Positions 1-6,841 are shown, counted from the first letter of the stretch. The stretch is DNA of 10,429 nt from Candidatus Methanofastidiosia archaeon (GCA_003558335.1 PWMA01000087.1:1-10429), one strand, 5' to 3'. A program made the numbers and translations. Notes: generated by a model from the sequence alone, not told the origin.

Positions 1-339
1 AACTTGCCAGCACCAATTTTTAATGCCGTAGGAAGTCTGTTTCTTTTAGACTTCATATTCAAAGTGTTCGTTTTAGTTGGAAGAATTTCAGATATTGATA
101 CATTTGATGCAATATCAAAGACTTTTCCATTTCTTTATCCAATAGTCTTCTTAATTGTTCTTTTGGTGGGCTATATATCTATTCTTTCAGGCCCTCCTTG
201 GGAATCATCAAGGAAGAAAGAATCTAATAAAGTTGACGGTGAAGAAAGGACATGGGAAGATGTTGGAAATGAATTCAAGGAACTACTCTTTGATGCTTTT
301 AGTTCAGCCAGAGATTCTCTTAGACAAAATAAAAAATAA
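1..339 (+). CDS. Small membrane protein of unknown function, 5'-partial
   Basis: The frame is open from the first base and ends at TAA 337-339, so the N-terminus probably lies outside the window. A TTG at position 4 could be a start, but no ribosome binding site can be seen because the window begins there. The visible part has two hydrophobic stretches, roughly residues 5-28 and 42-63, joined by a short polar loop (DIDTFDAISKT). A charged C-terminal tail of about 45 residues follows, rich in Lys, Glu and Asp and probably helical. This suggests two membrane helices and a soluble tail, likely cytoplasmic given the positive charges (SSRKK) after the second helix. I do not recognise the family. 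It converges on the histidine kinase gene with a 7-bp gap between stop codons, so the two are separate transcripts. Confidence 0.6.
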   Translation, partial: NLPAPIFNAVGSLFLLDFIFKVFVLVGRISDIDTFDAISKTFPFLYPIVFLIVLLVGYISILSGPPWESSRKKESNKVDGEERTWEDVGNEFKELLFDAFSSARDSLRQNKK

Positions 340-346
340 ATCTTTA
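324..346 (-). terminator. U-rich terminator of the histidine kinase gene
   Basis: Reading the minus strand past the kinase stop codon (TAA 349-347), the transcript runs into a U-rich stretch (ATTTATTTTTTATTTTG) with no hairpin, the usual form of archaeal termination signal. It lies inside the last codons of the convergent membrane-protein gene. The plus strand shows its own T-rich run just after 339. Confidence 0.4.
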
Positions 347-2695
347 TTATTCGCTCTTTTTAAGTTTTAATACAAAGGTAGCACCTTTCAGATCTGTGTC
401 TTTAACTTCAATTGTTCCTCCATACCGTTCTATAGTTTTCTTAACAATATAAAGACCTAGACCAGTTTGAGCACTTTCACCAAAACTTACCCCTTCTTCA
501 AATATCCTACTTTTCAAATCTTCAGGAATCCCTTTGCCGTAATCAATAATGCTTATCTCACAGATATTTTTATCTGAGTTGATTACAATATCTACTTTAT
601 CAGTCTTGCCATGTATGATTGCATTATCGATAATATTATTTATAGCAGAGATTAATGCTTCGTCTGCTAAGACTTTACAATCCTCTTGTACGTGAATGGC
701 GATATTAGAATAATTCTTTTTTACAAGTTCTATTATCTTTTTTATGCTAAAAGGTTTTATTTCATAATAGATTAACATTTCAGATTCCAAAGCCCTTATA
801 TTCTGAATTAAATCTACACATTTCTTAATTGAACTAAACGCCATGTTTTTCATATCTTCGTTCTTTGTCTCAATCATTTCTAAAGATATAGTTAAAACTG
901 TCAAGGCATTTGCAATGTCATGTCTTAAAATCTTGTTTATAATTCTTAAATTATCGTTTAATTGTTCTATTGTTTCTTCATGTTTTTTTCTTTTTGTTAT
1001 ATCTTGTACTCCTGCCATTGCCCCAACATATTTGCCTTCTTTATCTATTATTGGCGAAGTTGCAATAGATGTATATACAGTATTTCCATCTTTATTTATA
1101 AATTCAAAAGTATATGATTCCCTAATACCTATTCTTCCTTTTTCCAAATTATTTTTTGCTATTAATATAGAATCTTCATTCATAAAATCAAAGAGATGTT
1201 TTCCAACCATCTCTTCTGAAGAATAACCAAGTATTTCAGACATTTTTGGATTTACAAAAGTAGTATATTCGTTCTCATCGATTATCCATATTCCTTCTTG
1301 GAAATCATTAATAAGAGTGCGATATTTTTCCTCACTTATTTTCAATTCTTCAATATAAGTTTGCTTTTCAAAAGCTGTACCTAAAATTTCTGAAAACATT
1401 TTCAAAATATTAACATCTTCCTCTAGCCATCTTTTACTTTGAAAGACATTATCAAATCCAACAAATCCAATAGGTTTGCTTTTACTCTCCAATACAACTA
1501 AAAGAAAAGATTTTATATTCTGATTTTCTATTATCTCTTTTTCATAAGATGCTTCCGATGGGAGATCAGAAATATCTTCAACAACTATTAACCCTTCTTT
1601 TTCAAGTTTATCTTTTTCCCATGGAAACATAGCTATGGGGAGATTTTGTAAATTGCCAATTTGGGATGAAACCCCTTTATTGCACCACTCATGAGTATTG
1701 CTAATATGGGTTTCATTATCCTCTAAAAGAAATATATAAGTCCTATCTGAATTGGTAATCTTACCGATTTGACTTAGAGACAGATTTATAACATCATCTA
1801 AATCTTGATATTTTGTAAATCTCCTAGATATATTAGAAATTGCTTCTTCTAAATTCAATCTATATTTGAGTTTATTCTCAGACTCTAATTTATCCGTTAC
1901 ATCAGTTATAAATCCTTCAAGATAATCAATCTCTCCTTCGGAGTTGTAAACACCTATCCCTTGTTCCCATACCCATTTTATTTGATCATCTTTTGTTCTG
2001 ATTCTGTAAGTTATGTTAAATGGAGTTTTATTATCAATTGCTTCTTGAACACTTTGCCATCCTTGCTCAAAATCTTCAGGCAAAATTATATTTCCATAAG
2101 AGATTTTGGCATTTGACAATATTTCTTCCGATTCATAACCTGTCAGTTTAAAACAGCCTTGACTGATAAACTCCATTGTCCAGTTTTTGTCATTTTTGCA
2201 CCTATATACAATTCCTGGAAGATTGTTCATTAATCTTTTTATTAGTTCTCTACTTCCAATTACCTCTTCTTCTATTTTTTTCCTATCTGTTATATCTAAA
2301 GCTGTGAAAATTATCCCCTTTGTAGAATCATTTCGATTAACTTTAGTAGAAGAAAGAATTATATTTAAGATTCTGCCCGATTTTGTTTTAAATCTTGTTT
2401 CAACTCTCCCAATACCATATTTTTCCATTTGTCGATACTTCTCTTTACCAACAAACTCATAATCTTCAGCAGTTGGATAAATAATTCTTGAATTTTTTCC
2501 AATAATCTCTTCTTCTGAATACTCTAACATATTACATAAAAAATTATTAACAAAAATAAATTCTCTATCTATTACAATACCAATCCCAATAGGCGCAGCT
2601 CTTGATATCCCTTCGACAATTTCTCTGTTTTTTATATGGGATCTAAGTTCATCCGATCTCTCTGAAATTTTTTGTTTAGTATATTTTTTGTTCAA
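347..2695 (-). CDS. Soluble PAS-PAS-GAF-PAS sensor histidine kinase
   Basis: This 782-residue multi-sensor kinase should autophosphorylate on His in response to a small-molecule, redox or light cue and pass the phosphate to a response regulator. Visible domains: PAS1 about 25-140 (ends TALDITDRKK), PAS2 about 150-272 (ends FITDVTDKLE), GAF about 278-445, PAS3 about 455-572 (ends GVQDITKRKK), then a helical dimerisation segment with H592 in ILRHDIAN. The C-terminal HATPase_c domain has an N-box at 686-691 (NNIIDN), a G1 box DYGKGIP at 718-724 and a G2 box TGLGLYIVKK from 744. There is no signal peptide or membrane helix, so it should sense inside the cell. The start is TTG at 2695, preceded by AAGGTG (2706-2701) five bases away; an ATG one frame off ends within eight codons. 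No response regulator is adjacent, so the partner and the signal are unknown. The H-box type is common in archaeal kinases. Confidence 0.93.
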   Translation of the reverse strand: MNKKYTKQKISERSDELRSHIKNREIVEGISRAAPIGIGIVIDREFIFVNNFLCNMLEYSEEEIIGKNSRIIYPTAEDYEFVGKEKYRQMEKYGIGRVETRFKTKSGRILNIILSSTKVNRNDSTKGIIFTALDITDRKKIEEEVIGSRELIKRLMNNLPGIVYRCKNDKNWTMEFISQGCFKLTGYESEEILSNAKISYGNIILPEDFEQGWQSVQEAIDNKTPFNITYRIRTKDDQIKWVWEQGIGVYNSEGEIDYLEGFITDVTDKLESENKLKYRLNLEEAISNISRRFTKYQDLDDVINLSLSQIGKITNSDRTYIFLLEDNETHISNTHEWCNKGVSSQIGNLQNLPIAMFPWEKDKLEKEGLIVVEDISDLPSEASYEKEIIENQNIKSFLLVVLESKSKPIGFVGFDNVFQSKRWLEEDVNILKMFSEILGTAFEKQTYIEELKISEEKYRTLINDFQEGIWIIDENEYTTFVNPKMSEILGYSSEEMVGKHLFDFMNEDSILIAKNNLEKGRIGIRESYTFEFINKDGNTVYTSIATSPIIDKEGKYVGAMAGVQDITKRKKHEETIEQLNDNLRIINKILRHDIANALTVLTISLEMIETKNEDMKNMAFSSIKKCVDLIQNIRALESEMLIYYEIKPFSIKKIIELVKKNYSNIAIHVQEDCKVLADEALISAINNIIDNAIIHGKTDKVDIVINSDKNICEISIIDYGKGIPEDLKSRIFEEGVSFGESAQTGLGLYIVKKTIERYGGTIEVKDTDLKGATFVLKLKKSE

Positions 2696-2700
2696 TCATA

Positions 2701-2706
2701 CACCTT
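2701..2706 (-). promoter_or_regulatory. Shine-Dalgarno site fixing the TTG start of the kinase
   Basis: On the minus strand AAGGTG ends five bases before TTG at 2695. It matches the anti-SD complement (GGAGGTGA) and decides the non-ATG start; the overlapping ATG leads only to a very short frame. Confidence 0.6.
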
Positions 2707-2749
2707 AAGAATTGCTAAATAAGGGTTATCATCTTTAATTGAACTTTAG

Positions 2750-2758
2750 AATATATAT
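2750..2758 (-). promoter_or_regulatory. TATA box of the histidine kinase gene
   Basis: The minus strand reads ATATATATT here. About 26 bases downstream puts the transcript start near 2728, giving a leader of roughly 33 bases that contains the AAGGTG ribosome site. The box lies within the 165-bp divergent gap shared with the TBP-like gene. Position and sequence only; not tested. Confidence 0.45.
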
Positions 2759-2815
2759 CATTTTCCTATTTTTTATGTCCAAAAAATTATAATTTAAATA
2801 AGATAAAAATAAAAG

Positions 2816-2824
2816 CTTATATAC
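2816..2824 (+). promoter_or_regulatory. TATA box of the TBP-like gene
   Basis: CTTATATAC is preceded by a purine-rich, A-rich stretch (AAAATAAAAG) suitable for a TFB-recognition element. A start about 26 bases downstream (near 2847) gives a leader of 14 bases to ATG 2861 or 23 bases to ATG 2870. Confidence 0.55.
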
Positions 2825-2860
2825 TAGTCTCAACAATATCAATAATATAAATGACATAGG

Positions 2861-3169
2861 ATGATTTTGATGAAAAAAGATGTACCTTTTGGCACAAGAC
2901 CTATAATAACGAATATTGTTGCAACTGGAAGATTCCCAAATGATGTAGATATAGTAAAGGCTTACGGTATTTCTGATTTTGTACATGCCGAATACAATCC
3001 AGAAACATATCCTGCCCTCCTCGTGAAGGTTATGATTCATGATGAGAGAAAGCATGTCACAATTTATAAAAATGGCAAATACATCATTACAGGCGCAAAA
3101 AGTGAAGAAGAATTACATGAAGTTTATGATGAAGTTATCAGAATATTAAAAAAGAATGATCTACTTTAG
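2861..3169 (+). CDS. Single-repeat TBP-like protein (half of a TATA-binding protein)
   Basis: The 102 residues align by eye with one repeat of archaeal TBP. NIVATGRF (18-25) matches the NIVASVDL strand, EYNPETYPALLVKV (44-57) matches the E-Y-x-P-E-x-F-P-G segment, and VTIYKNGKYIITGAKSEEEL (66-85) matches the LIFSSGK-x-V-x-TGAKS-E core. A helix follows. True TBP has two such repeats (about 180 residues), so this would have to dimerise to form a saddle. Both positions where TBP inserts phenylalanines into DNA hold tyrosine (Y50, Y69), and the Gly after FP is Ala. It may bind DNA, nucleic acid or a partner; the function is unknown. The outer ATG is listed, but ATG 2870 (99 residues) fits better because AGG at 2858-2860 touches the first ATG and is well spaced for the second. 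It diverges from the kinase gene. Confidence 0.8.
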   Translation: MILMKKDVPFGTRPIITNIVATGRFPNDVDIVKAYGISDFVHAEYNPETYPALLVKVMIHDERKHVTIYKNGKYIITGAKSEEELHEVYDEVIRILKKNDLL

Positions 3170-3170
3170 A

Positions 3171-3205
3171 CTTTTTAATCTTCTAATTCTTCATATATTT
3201 TTAAT
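3171..3205 (+). terminator. U-rich terminator after the TBP-like gene
   Basis: Just past the TAG stop (3167-3169) the strand has two T5 runs (3172-3176 and 3198-3202) within a pyrimidine-rich stretch and no clear hairpin, which fits archaeal U-tract termination. The rest of the gap to the convergent transporter at 3262 is plain AT-rich sequence. Confidence 0.4.
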
Positions 3206-3261
3206 TTAATATTTTAAGAATCTAATTTTTCTACTATTAAAAGATATTATATTTTGAAACT

Positions 3262-4125
3262 CTATTCATTTTTTGAAAGAATGTATACACCCATACATAG
3301 AATAATAATCCCTATAATCTGCATAGGAGTTACTAGTTCTCCAAGTACTAAAAATCCTAGAAGTGCTGCAAAGAAAGGCGTTGATAATTCCAAAGCTCCT
3401 GCTTGGGCAGCTTTTATTCTTTTAAGTCCTTCGTAATACAATATATATCCAGTTCCAACCACTATACCAATTATTATTTGGTTTAGACCTCCAAACTGAA
3501 ACTCTGATCTGATAACTAAATATGTTGTAAAAAATATAGATGCTATTAAAAATCTATAAAAAGTAATTATTCCACAATTCATTGTATTAAGGTACTTTCT
3601 TGCTACGATTCCTGTAGTAGCCCAAGAAACTGTTGCACCAACAACCAATAGATCACCAACTGTTCCTACTCTCAAAATAAGGAGGTTTTGTAATGTTTGT
3701 GTAGTGACAAGAAGAGCTCCAATTATCATTATGAACATTCCCAAATAATCGTACTTTGAATGTTTTTCATCCCTCAAAATAAAGTATCCAATCAGAATAA
3801 TAAATATTGGTTGCAGGTGACCTATCAAAACAGCATTGATTACAGGTACCTTCGTAAGAGCGATATAATACAATAGATCTGCCACAAGTGTTCCAAAAAT
3901 TGCAATATAAAATAGCACTGAAAACTCTTTTTTAGTCACTTTTAAATTATTTCCATTTGTTGAAAAAGCATATATTAGGGCCAAAATAGTTACAAATATC
4001 GCCCTAAATGTTGACGTCTGGACAACACTAGAATCCAAATATGCTAGCTTTGCAAATATAGGCTCAATAGCCCACATTATACTTGCACCGATAATTGCTA
4101 GCACTCCTATTCTTTTTTTGTCCAT
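3262..4125 (-). CDS. EamA/DMT-superfamily membrane transporter
   Basis: The 287-residue protein is almost entirely hydrophobic, with about ten predicted membrane helices arranged as two EamA repeats (roughly 5-140 and 155-285). Typical family marks are the start GASIMWAIEPIFAK, the repeat-1 end VPVINAVLIGHLQPIFIILIG followed by a charged hinge (RDEKHSKYD), a repeat-2 start GATVSWATTGIVARKYL, and the repeat-2 end AAQAGALELSTPFFAALLGF with LGELVTPMQIIG. DMT carriers export or import small metabolites such as amino acids, purines or sugar derivatives across the cytoplasmic membrane; the substrate cannot be read from sequence. The length is normal for the family. ATG 4125 has no ribosome site, but a TATA-like box lies 26 bp upstream, so the mRNA is probably leaderless. 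It diverges from the catalase across 294 bp, with no sign of a functional link. Confidence 0.9.
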   Translation of the reverse strand: MDKKRIGVLAIIGASIMWAIEPIFAKLAYLDSSVVQTSTFRAIFVTILALIYAFSTNGNNLKVTKKEFSVLFYIAIFGTLVADLLYYIALTKVPVINAVLIGHLQPIFIILIGYFILRDEKHSKYDYLGMFIMIIGALLVTTQTLQNLLILRVGTVGDLLVVGATVSWATTGIVARKYLNTMNCGIITFYRFLIASIFFTTYLVIRSEFQFGGLNQIIIGIVVGTGYILYYEGLKRIKAAQAGALELSTPFFAALLGFLVLGELVTPMQIIGIIILCMGVYILSKNE

Positions 4126-4147
4126 TGGGCTTTGATATAGTGATTAT

Positions 4148-4155
4148 CTTAAAAG
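4148..4155 (-). promoter_or_regulatory. TATA-like box of the EamA transporter (leaderless promoter)
   Basis: The minus strand reads CTTTTAAG, centred 26.5 bp upstream of the A of ATG 4125. That spacing places the transcript start at or next to the start codon, which agrees with the missing ribosome binding site. Confidence 0.45.
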
Positions 4156-4337
4156 GATTGCTGCAGATTATTTTTTATATTAAAATTTATTTCTTCTAAT
4201 TTTCATGAAATTTAAAATAACTAAAATCTCATAATCTTTCAAATATATTTAAGAATTAATAAATAATAGACTTTATTAAATAATAATAATTACTAATTAT
4301 ATTTAATAATTATTTTTTTTCTTTGATCTAACTTTAA
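4156..4337. other. AT-rich divergent intergenic region, no gene seen
   Basis: The 294-bp gap between the transporter and catalase starts is strongly AT-rich, especially 4240-4320, where TAAATAAT-like words recur and AATAATTA (4285-4292) and TAATTATT (4307-4314) form weak inverted repeats. ACTTTAAAGT (4331-4340) is a perfect palindrome. I find no convincing ORF or RNA gene. Confidence 0.5.
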
Positions 4338-4364
4338 AGTATTACCGGAAGTTATTTTAATACT
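4338..4364. promoter_or_regulatory. Inverted repeat upstream of the catalase promoter, candidate operator
   Basis: AGTATTA (4338-4344) and TAATACT (4358-4364) are perfect 7-bp inverted arms separated by 13 bp, and the second arm ends four bases before the catalase TATA region. A dimeric regulator bound here would cover the TFB contact zone and could repress, or activate in response to peroxide. No regulator gene is adjacent, and short AT-rich repeats arise easily by chance. Confidence 0.35.
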
Positions 4365-4368
4365 AAGC

Positions 4369-4376
4369 TATAATTA
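4369..4376 (+). promoter_or_regulatory. TATA box of the catalase gene
   Basis: TATAATTA predicts a transcript start near 4399 and a leader of about 21 bases that holds the strong GGGAGGT ribosome site, consistent with translation starting at the AUA codon 4420. Confidence 0.45.
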
Positions 4377-4406
4377 AAATCCAAACATACAAAAATTAAT
4401 ACCTAA

Positions 4407-4413
4407 GGGAGGT
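4407..4413 (+). promoter_or_regulatory. Strong Shine-Dalgarno site six bases before an AUA start
   Basis: GGGAGGT is the best ribosome binding site in the window. It lies six bases before the codon ATA at 4420, and 75 bases before the first in-frame ATG (4489), which has no such site. This decides the start. Confidence 0.7.
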
Positions 4414-4419
4414 TTTAAA

Positions 4420-5883
4420 ATAGAAGAAAAAAATAAGAAAAAGTTAACTACAGTAGCAGGTGCCCCAGTTGCTGACAATCAAAATTCCATGACTGCTGGC
4501 CCTAGGGGACCAATGTTACTTCAAGATGTATGGTATCTTGAAAAACTTGCTCATTTTGATAGAGAAGTAATACCTGAGAGAAGAATGCACGCAAAAGGTT
4601 CTGGAGCCTTTGGCACATTTACTGTAACGCAAGATGTCACAAAGTACACAAAAGCAAAAATTTTCTCAGAAATTGGAAAGAAAACTGAAATGTTTGTCCG
4701 TTTTTCAACAGTTGCAGGTGAGCGAGGAGCAGCTGATGCAGAAAGAGATATACGTGGATTTGCTATGAAGTTTTATACAGAAGAAGGCAACTGGGACCTT
4801 GTTGGCAATAATACACCTGTTTTTTTTCTTAGGGATCCTCTTAAGTTTCCTGATCTAAATCATGCAATAAAGCGCGATCCGCGTAATAATATGAGAAGTG
4901 CAAAAAACAATTGGGACTTTTGGTCATCTCTTCCTGAAGCGCTACATCAAGTAACTATCACTATGAGTGATAGAGGCATCCCTTTATCTTACAGACACAT
5001 GCACGGATTTGGCAGTCATACTTTCAGCATGATTAATGCAAAAAATGAAAGAGTTTGGGTTAAATTTCATCTTGTGTCTCAACAAGAAATTAAAAATCTA
5101 ACTGATGCTGAAGCAGAGGCAATAGTTGCCAAGGACCGTGAGAGCCATCAACGTGATCTTTATGAGAGCATTGAAAGTGGAGATTTTCCTAAATGGAAGA
5201 TGTTTATTCAGGCAATGACTGAGGAACAGGCAAAAAATATGCCATATAATCCTTTTGACCTAACAAAAGTTTGGTACAAGAAAGACTTTCCATTAATAGA
5301 AGTTGGATACTTTGAACTAAATCGAAATCCAGATAACTACTTTGTAGATGTTGAACAAGCAGCATTCAATCCAGCAAATGTAGTTCCAGGAATAGGATTC
5401 TCTCCAGATAAAATGCTTCAAGGTAGACTTTTCTCTTATGGAGATGCACAAAGGTATAGGCTTGGTGTAAATCATCATCAGATACCAGTAAATGCACCTA
5501 GATGTCCAGTAAACAGTTATCATAGGGACGGCCAAATGAGAGTAAATAGTAATGCAGGTAGCACTATTGGATATGAACCAAATAGTTATGGCGAGTGGGA
5601 AGAGCAACCAAATTTTAGAGATCCACCACTTCCAATAACCGGACCAGCAGACAACTGGAATTTTAGAGAAGATGACGATGACTACTATACTCAGCCCGGG
5701 AAACTATTCAGGCTAATGACGTCTGAACAAAAAAAAGCATTATTTGAGAATACAGCACGTGCCATGGGAGACGCTCCAAAAAATATTAAGATTAGACATA
5801 TTGGAAATTGCCTCAAAGCCGATCCTGAATACGGCAAGGGCGTGGCAAAAGCTTTAGGCATCACATTGGACGAGCTAAGTTAA
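4420..5883 (+). CDS. katA: Monofunctional haem catalase (small-subunit, clade 3 type)
   Basis: Catalase converts hydrogen peroxide to water and oxygen in the cytoplasm, protecting against oxidative stress. From the AUA start the protein has 487 residues, typical of small-subunit catalases. Seen: the N-terminal KKLTTVAGAPVADNQNSMTAGPRG signature, catalytic His57 in RRMHAKGSGAFG, the Asn of GNNTPVFF (about 130), RDPLKFPDLNHA, and the proximal haem-ligand Tyr340 in RLFSYGDAQRYRLG. The usual N-terminus is encoded upstream of ATG 4489, and the only well-placed start for it is ATA 4420 behind GGGAGGT; starting at 4489 (464 residues) would lose conserved sequence. Nine of 29 Arg codons are CGN, against none of 33 in ribK-pyrH-trm5, and the protein reads like bacterial catalases, so I infer lateral acquisition. 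It is monocistronic, with its own promoter and hairpin terminator. Confidence 0.96.
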   Translation: MEEKNKKKLTTVAGAPVADNQNSMTAGPRGPMLLQDVWYLEKLAHFDREVIPERRMHAKGSGAFGTFTVTQDVTKYTKAKIFSEIGKKTEMFVRFSTVAGERGAADAERDIRGFAMKFYTEEGNWDLVGNNTPVFFLRDPLKFPDLNHAIKRDPRNNMRSAKNNWDFWSSLPEALHQVTITMSDRGIPLSYRHMHGFGSHTFSMINAKNERVWVKFHLVSQQEIKNLTDAEAEAIVAKDRESHQRDLYESIESGDFPKWKMFIQAMTEEQAKNMPYNPFDLTKVWYKKDFPLIEVGYFELNRNPDNYFVDVEQAAFNPANVVPGIGFSPDKMLQGRLFSYGDAQRYRLGVNHHQIPVNAPRCPVNSYHRDGQMRVNSNAGSTIGYEPNSYGEWEEQPNFRDPPLPITGPADNWNFREDDDDYYTQPGKLFRLMTSEQKKALFENTARAMGDAPKNIKIRHIGNCLKADPEYGKGVAKALGITLDELS

Positions 5884-5901
5884 ATAAGTTTAGTATAGTT
5901 T

Positions 5902-5930
5902 GGAGAATTTATATTCTCCTCTTTTTATTC
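5902..5930 (+). terminator. Hairpin plus T-tract terminator after the catalase gene
   Basis: GGAGAAT (5902-5908) pairs perfectly with ATTCTCC (5913-5919) over a 4-base loop and is followed by TCTTTTTATT. This bacterial-looking intrinsic terminator starts 18 bp past the catalase stop. It may have come with the gene, since other genes here end in simple U-rich runs. Confidence 0.65.
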
Positions 5931-5944
5931 AAAAATATTAATAT

Positions 5945-6703
5945 TTACTTTCCAAGAGTGCAGTCATAAATTTTTCCGGTAATTACTTCTGTATTAATCA
6001 ATAGATCAACTAAAGGAAAAAGATCTTCTGGATATAACTTTCTTTTAAGAAGTTGTCCTTTCATAATATGCTCTTCTATTTCTTCAACAGATCTATTTGT
6101 ATTTCTTGCCGCTATCTGAATTTCTCTTTTATGCCTTTCTGTGAAAACATAAGTTGGAGAGATGCCATTAACTCTGATATTGTATTTAGAAGCTTCGTAT
6201 GCTGAATATTTTATGAGTGCTTCAACACCTGCTTTTGCAATTCCATATGGCGCTTTGTTGTGAGATATGTACTTTGAAGCAGAAGAAACAAAATGTAAGA
6301 TATTGCCTCCAGAACCCTCGTTTCTTTTCATATATCTAAGCGATTCTTTTGTTAGCATAAAAGCTGTTTTTAGATTAATATCCACTATCTTATCATATTC
6401 TTCTAAAGGAAATTCTTCAATAGGATGGGAAAAGAGACTTCCTCCAACAGTATTTATAACTACGTCAAGTCGTTCGTACTCTTCAATAATGTAACTAAAA
6501 AGGAATTTTATATTATCTTTTGAATTTAACTCCATTGGCATATAATTAAATTTTTCATCTTCCTTTATTTTTGTAAAGTCATTAAGGTTTTTTCTTCCAC
6601 TACCTATTAGAACTTTTACATTTCCATTTAAGTGCTCAAGAAGAGGTTTTCCAATGCCTCCACTAGCGCCTGTCAGTAAAACTATCTTTTCTGAGCTTTC
6701 CAT
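5945..6703 (-). CDS. Short-chain dehydrogenase/reductase (classical SDR)
   Basis: The 252-residue protein has the classical SDR layout: a Rossmann dinucleotide-binding motif TGASGGIG (11-18), NTVGG (84-88) in place of the usual NNAG, the structural Asn110 (DINLKTAF), and the catalytic triad Ser140, Tyr153 and Lys157 (SSASKY...YGIAK). N-IRVNGISPTYVFT follows, as in most members. It should be an NAD(P)-dependent oxidoreductase in the cytoplasm; the substrate cannot be predicted, and 3-oxoacyl-ACP reductase-like annotations would be guesses. After the Rossmann motif the sequence GSGRKNLNDF leaves cofactor choice open. The C-terminus ends in ITGKIYDCTLGK rather than the common GQ-x-x-x-VDGG, which is slightly unusual. 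ATG 6703 lacks a ribosome site and has a TATA-like box 26 bp upstream, so it is probably leaderless. It converges on the catalase and diverges from the GTPase. Confidence 0.9.
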   Translation of the reverse strand: MESSEKIVLLTGASGGIGKPLLEHLNGNVKVLIGSGRKNLNDFTKIKEDEKFNYMPMELNSKDNIKFLFSYIIEEYERLDVVINTVGGSLFSHPIEEFPLEEYDKIVDINLKTAFMLTKESLRYMKRNEGSGGNILHFVSSASKYISHNKAPYGIAKAGVEALIKYSAYEASKYNIRVNGISPTYVFTERHKREIQIAARNTNRSVEEIEEHIMKGQLLKRKLYPEDLFPLVDLLINTEVITGKIYDCTLGK

Positions 6704-6725
6704 ACTTTATTTATTGTTTGATTTA

Positions 6726-6733
6726 ATTAAATA
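6726..6733 (-). promoter_or_regulatory. TATA-like box of the SDR gene (leaderless promoter)
   Basis: The minus strand reads TATTTAAT, centred 26.5 bp from ATG 6703, with GTTAAT immediately upstream matching the RNWAAW form of the TFB-recognition element. It overlaps the 12-bp palindrome ATTTAATTAAAT (6721-6732), so exact placement of the box is uncertain. Confidence 0.45.
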
Positions 6734-6776
6734 ATTAACTACTTGATTTCTACTCATGCCCAAAATTACCAATAAC

Positions 6777-6784
6777 TTTAAATA
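6777..6784 (+). promoter_or_regulatory. TATA box of the small GTPase gene
   Basis: TTTAAATA predicts a transcript start near 6807 and a leader of about 35 bases with the GGAAGGT ribosome site at 6830-6836, five bases before ATG 6842. Confidence 0.5.
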
Positions 6785-6788
6785 GTAT

Positions 6789-6798
6789 TAGTTAACTA
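6789..6798. promoter_or_regulatory. Palindrome just downstream of the GTPase TATA box
   Basis: TAGTTAACTA is a perfect 10-bp palindrome between the TATA box (6777-6784) and the predicted transcript start (about 6807). A repressor bound here would block polymerase loading. No regulator is known, and chance is possible in AT-rich DNA. Confidence 0.25.
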
Positions 6799-6841
6799 TA
6801 TTGGATAACAATAATAATTATGATTCAAAGGAAGGTTCTTC

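Noticed and set aside
155..370. 71-codon open frame overlapping the 5' membrane-protein gene
   Set aside because: It lies inside the frame of the membrane protein, has no ribosome site, and its translation has no recognisable features; treated as a shadow.
843..1226. 127-codon open frame opposite the histidine kinase, plus another at 2187-2462
   Set aside because: Both are antisense to well-supported PAS/kinase coding sequence; their hydrophobic look comes from reading AT-rich coding DNA in reverse.
2735..3055. 106-codon open frame antisense to the TBP-like gene
   Set aside because: The plus-strand frame has a clear TBP-repeat match, a TATA box and a ribosome site; the antisense frame has none.
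4240..4320. Repetitive TAATAATAAT-like stretch considered as an origin, CRISPR leader or repeat array
   Set aside because: The repeats are short, irregular and explained by extreme AT content; there are no regular spacers, origin-recognition motifs or cas genes.
5317..5607. 96-codon open frame antisense to the catalase
   Set aside because: Opposite highly conserved catalase coding sequence including the haem-ligand region; no promoter or ribosome site.
5933..5946. 14-bp perfect palindrome AAATATTAATATTT at the end of the SDR gene
   Set aside because: All A/T and lying over the stop codon; likely chance, with no long stem or T-tract to make it a terminator.
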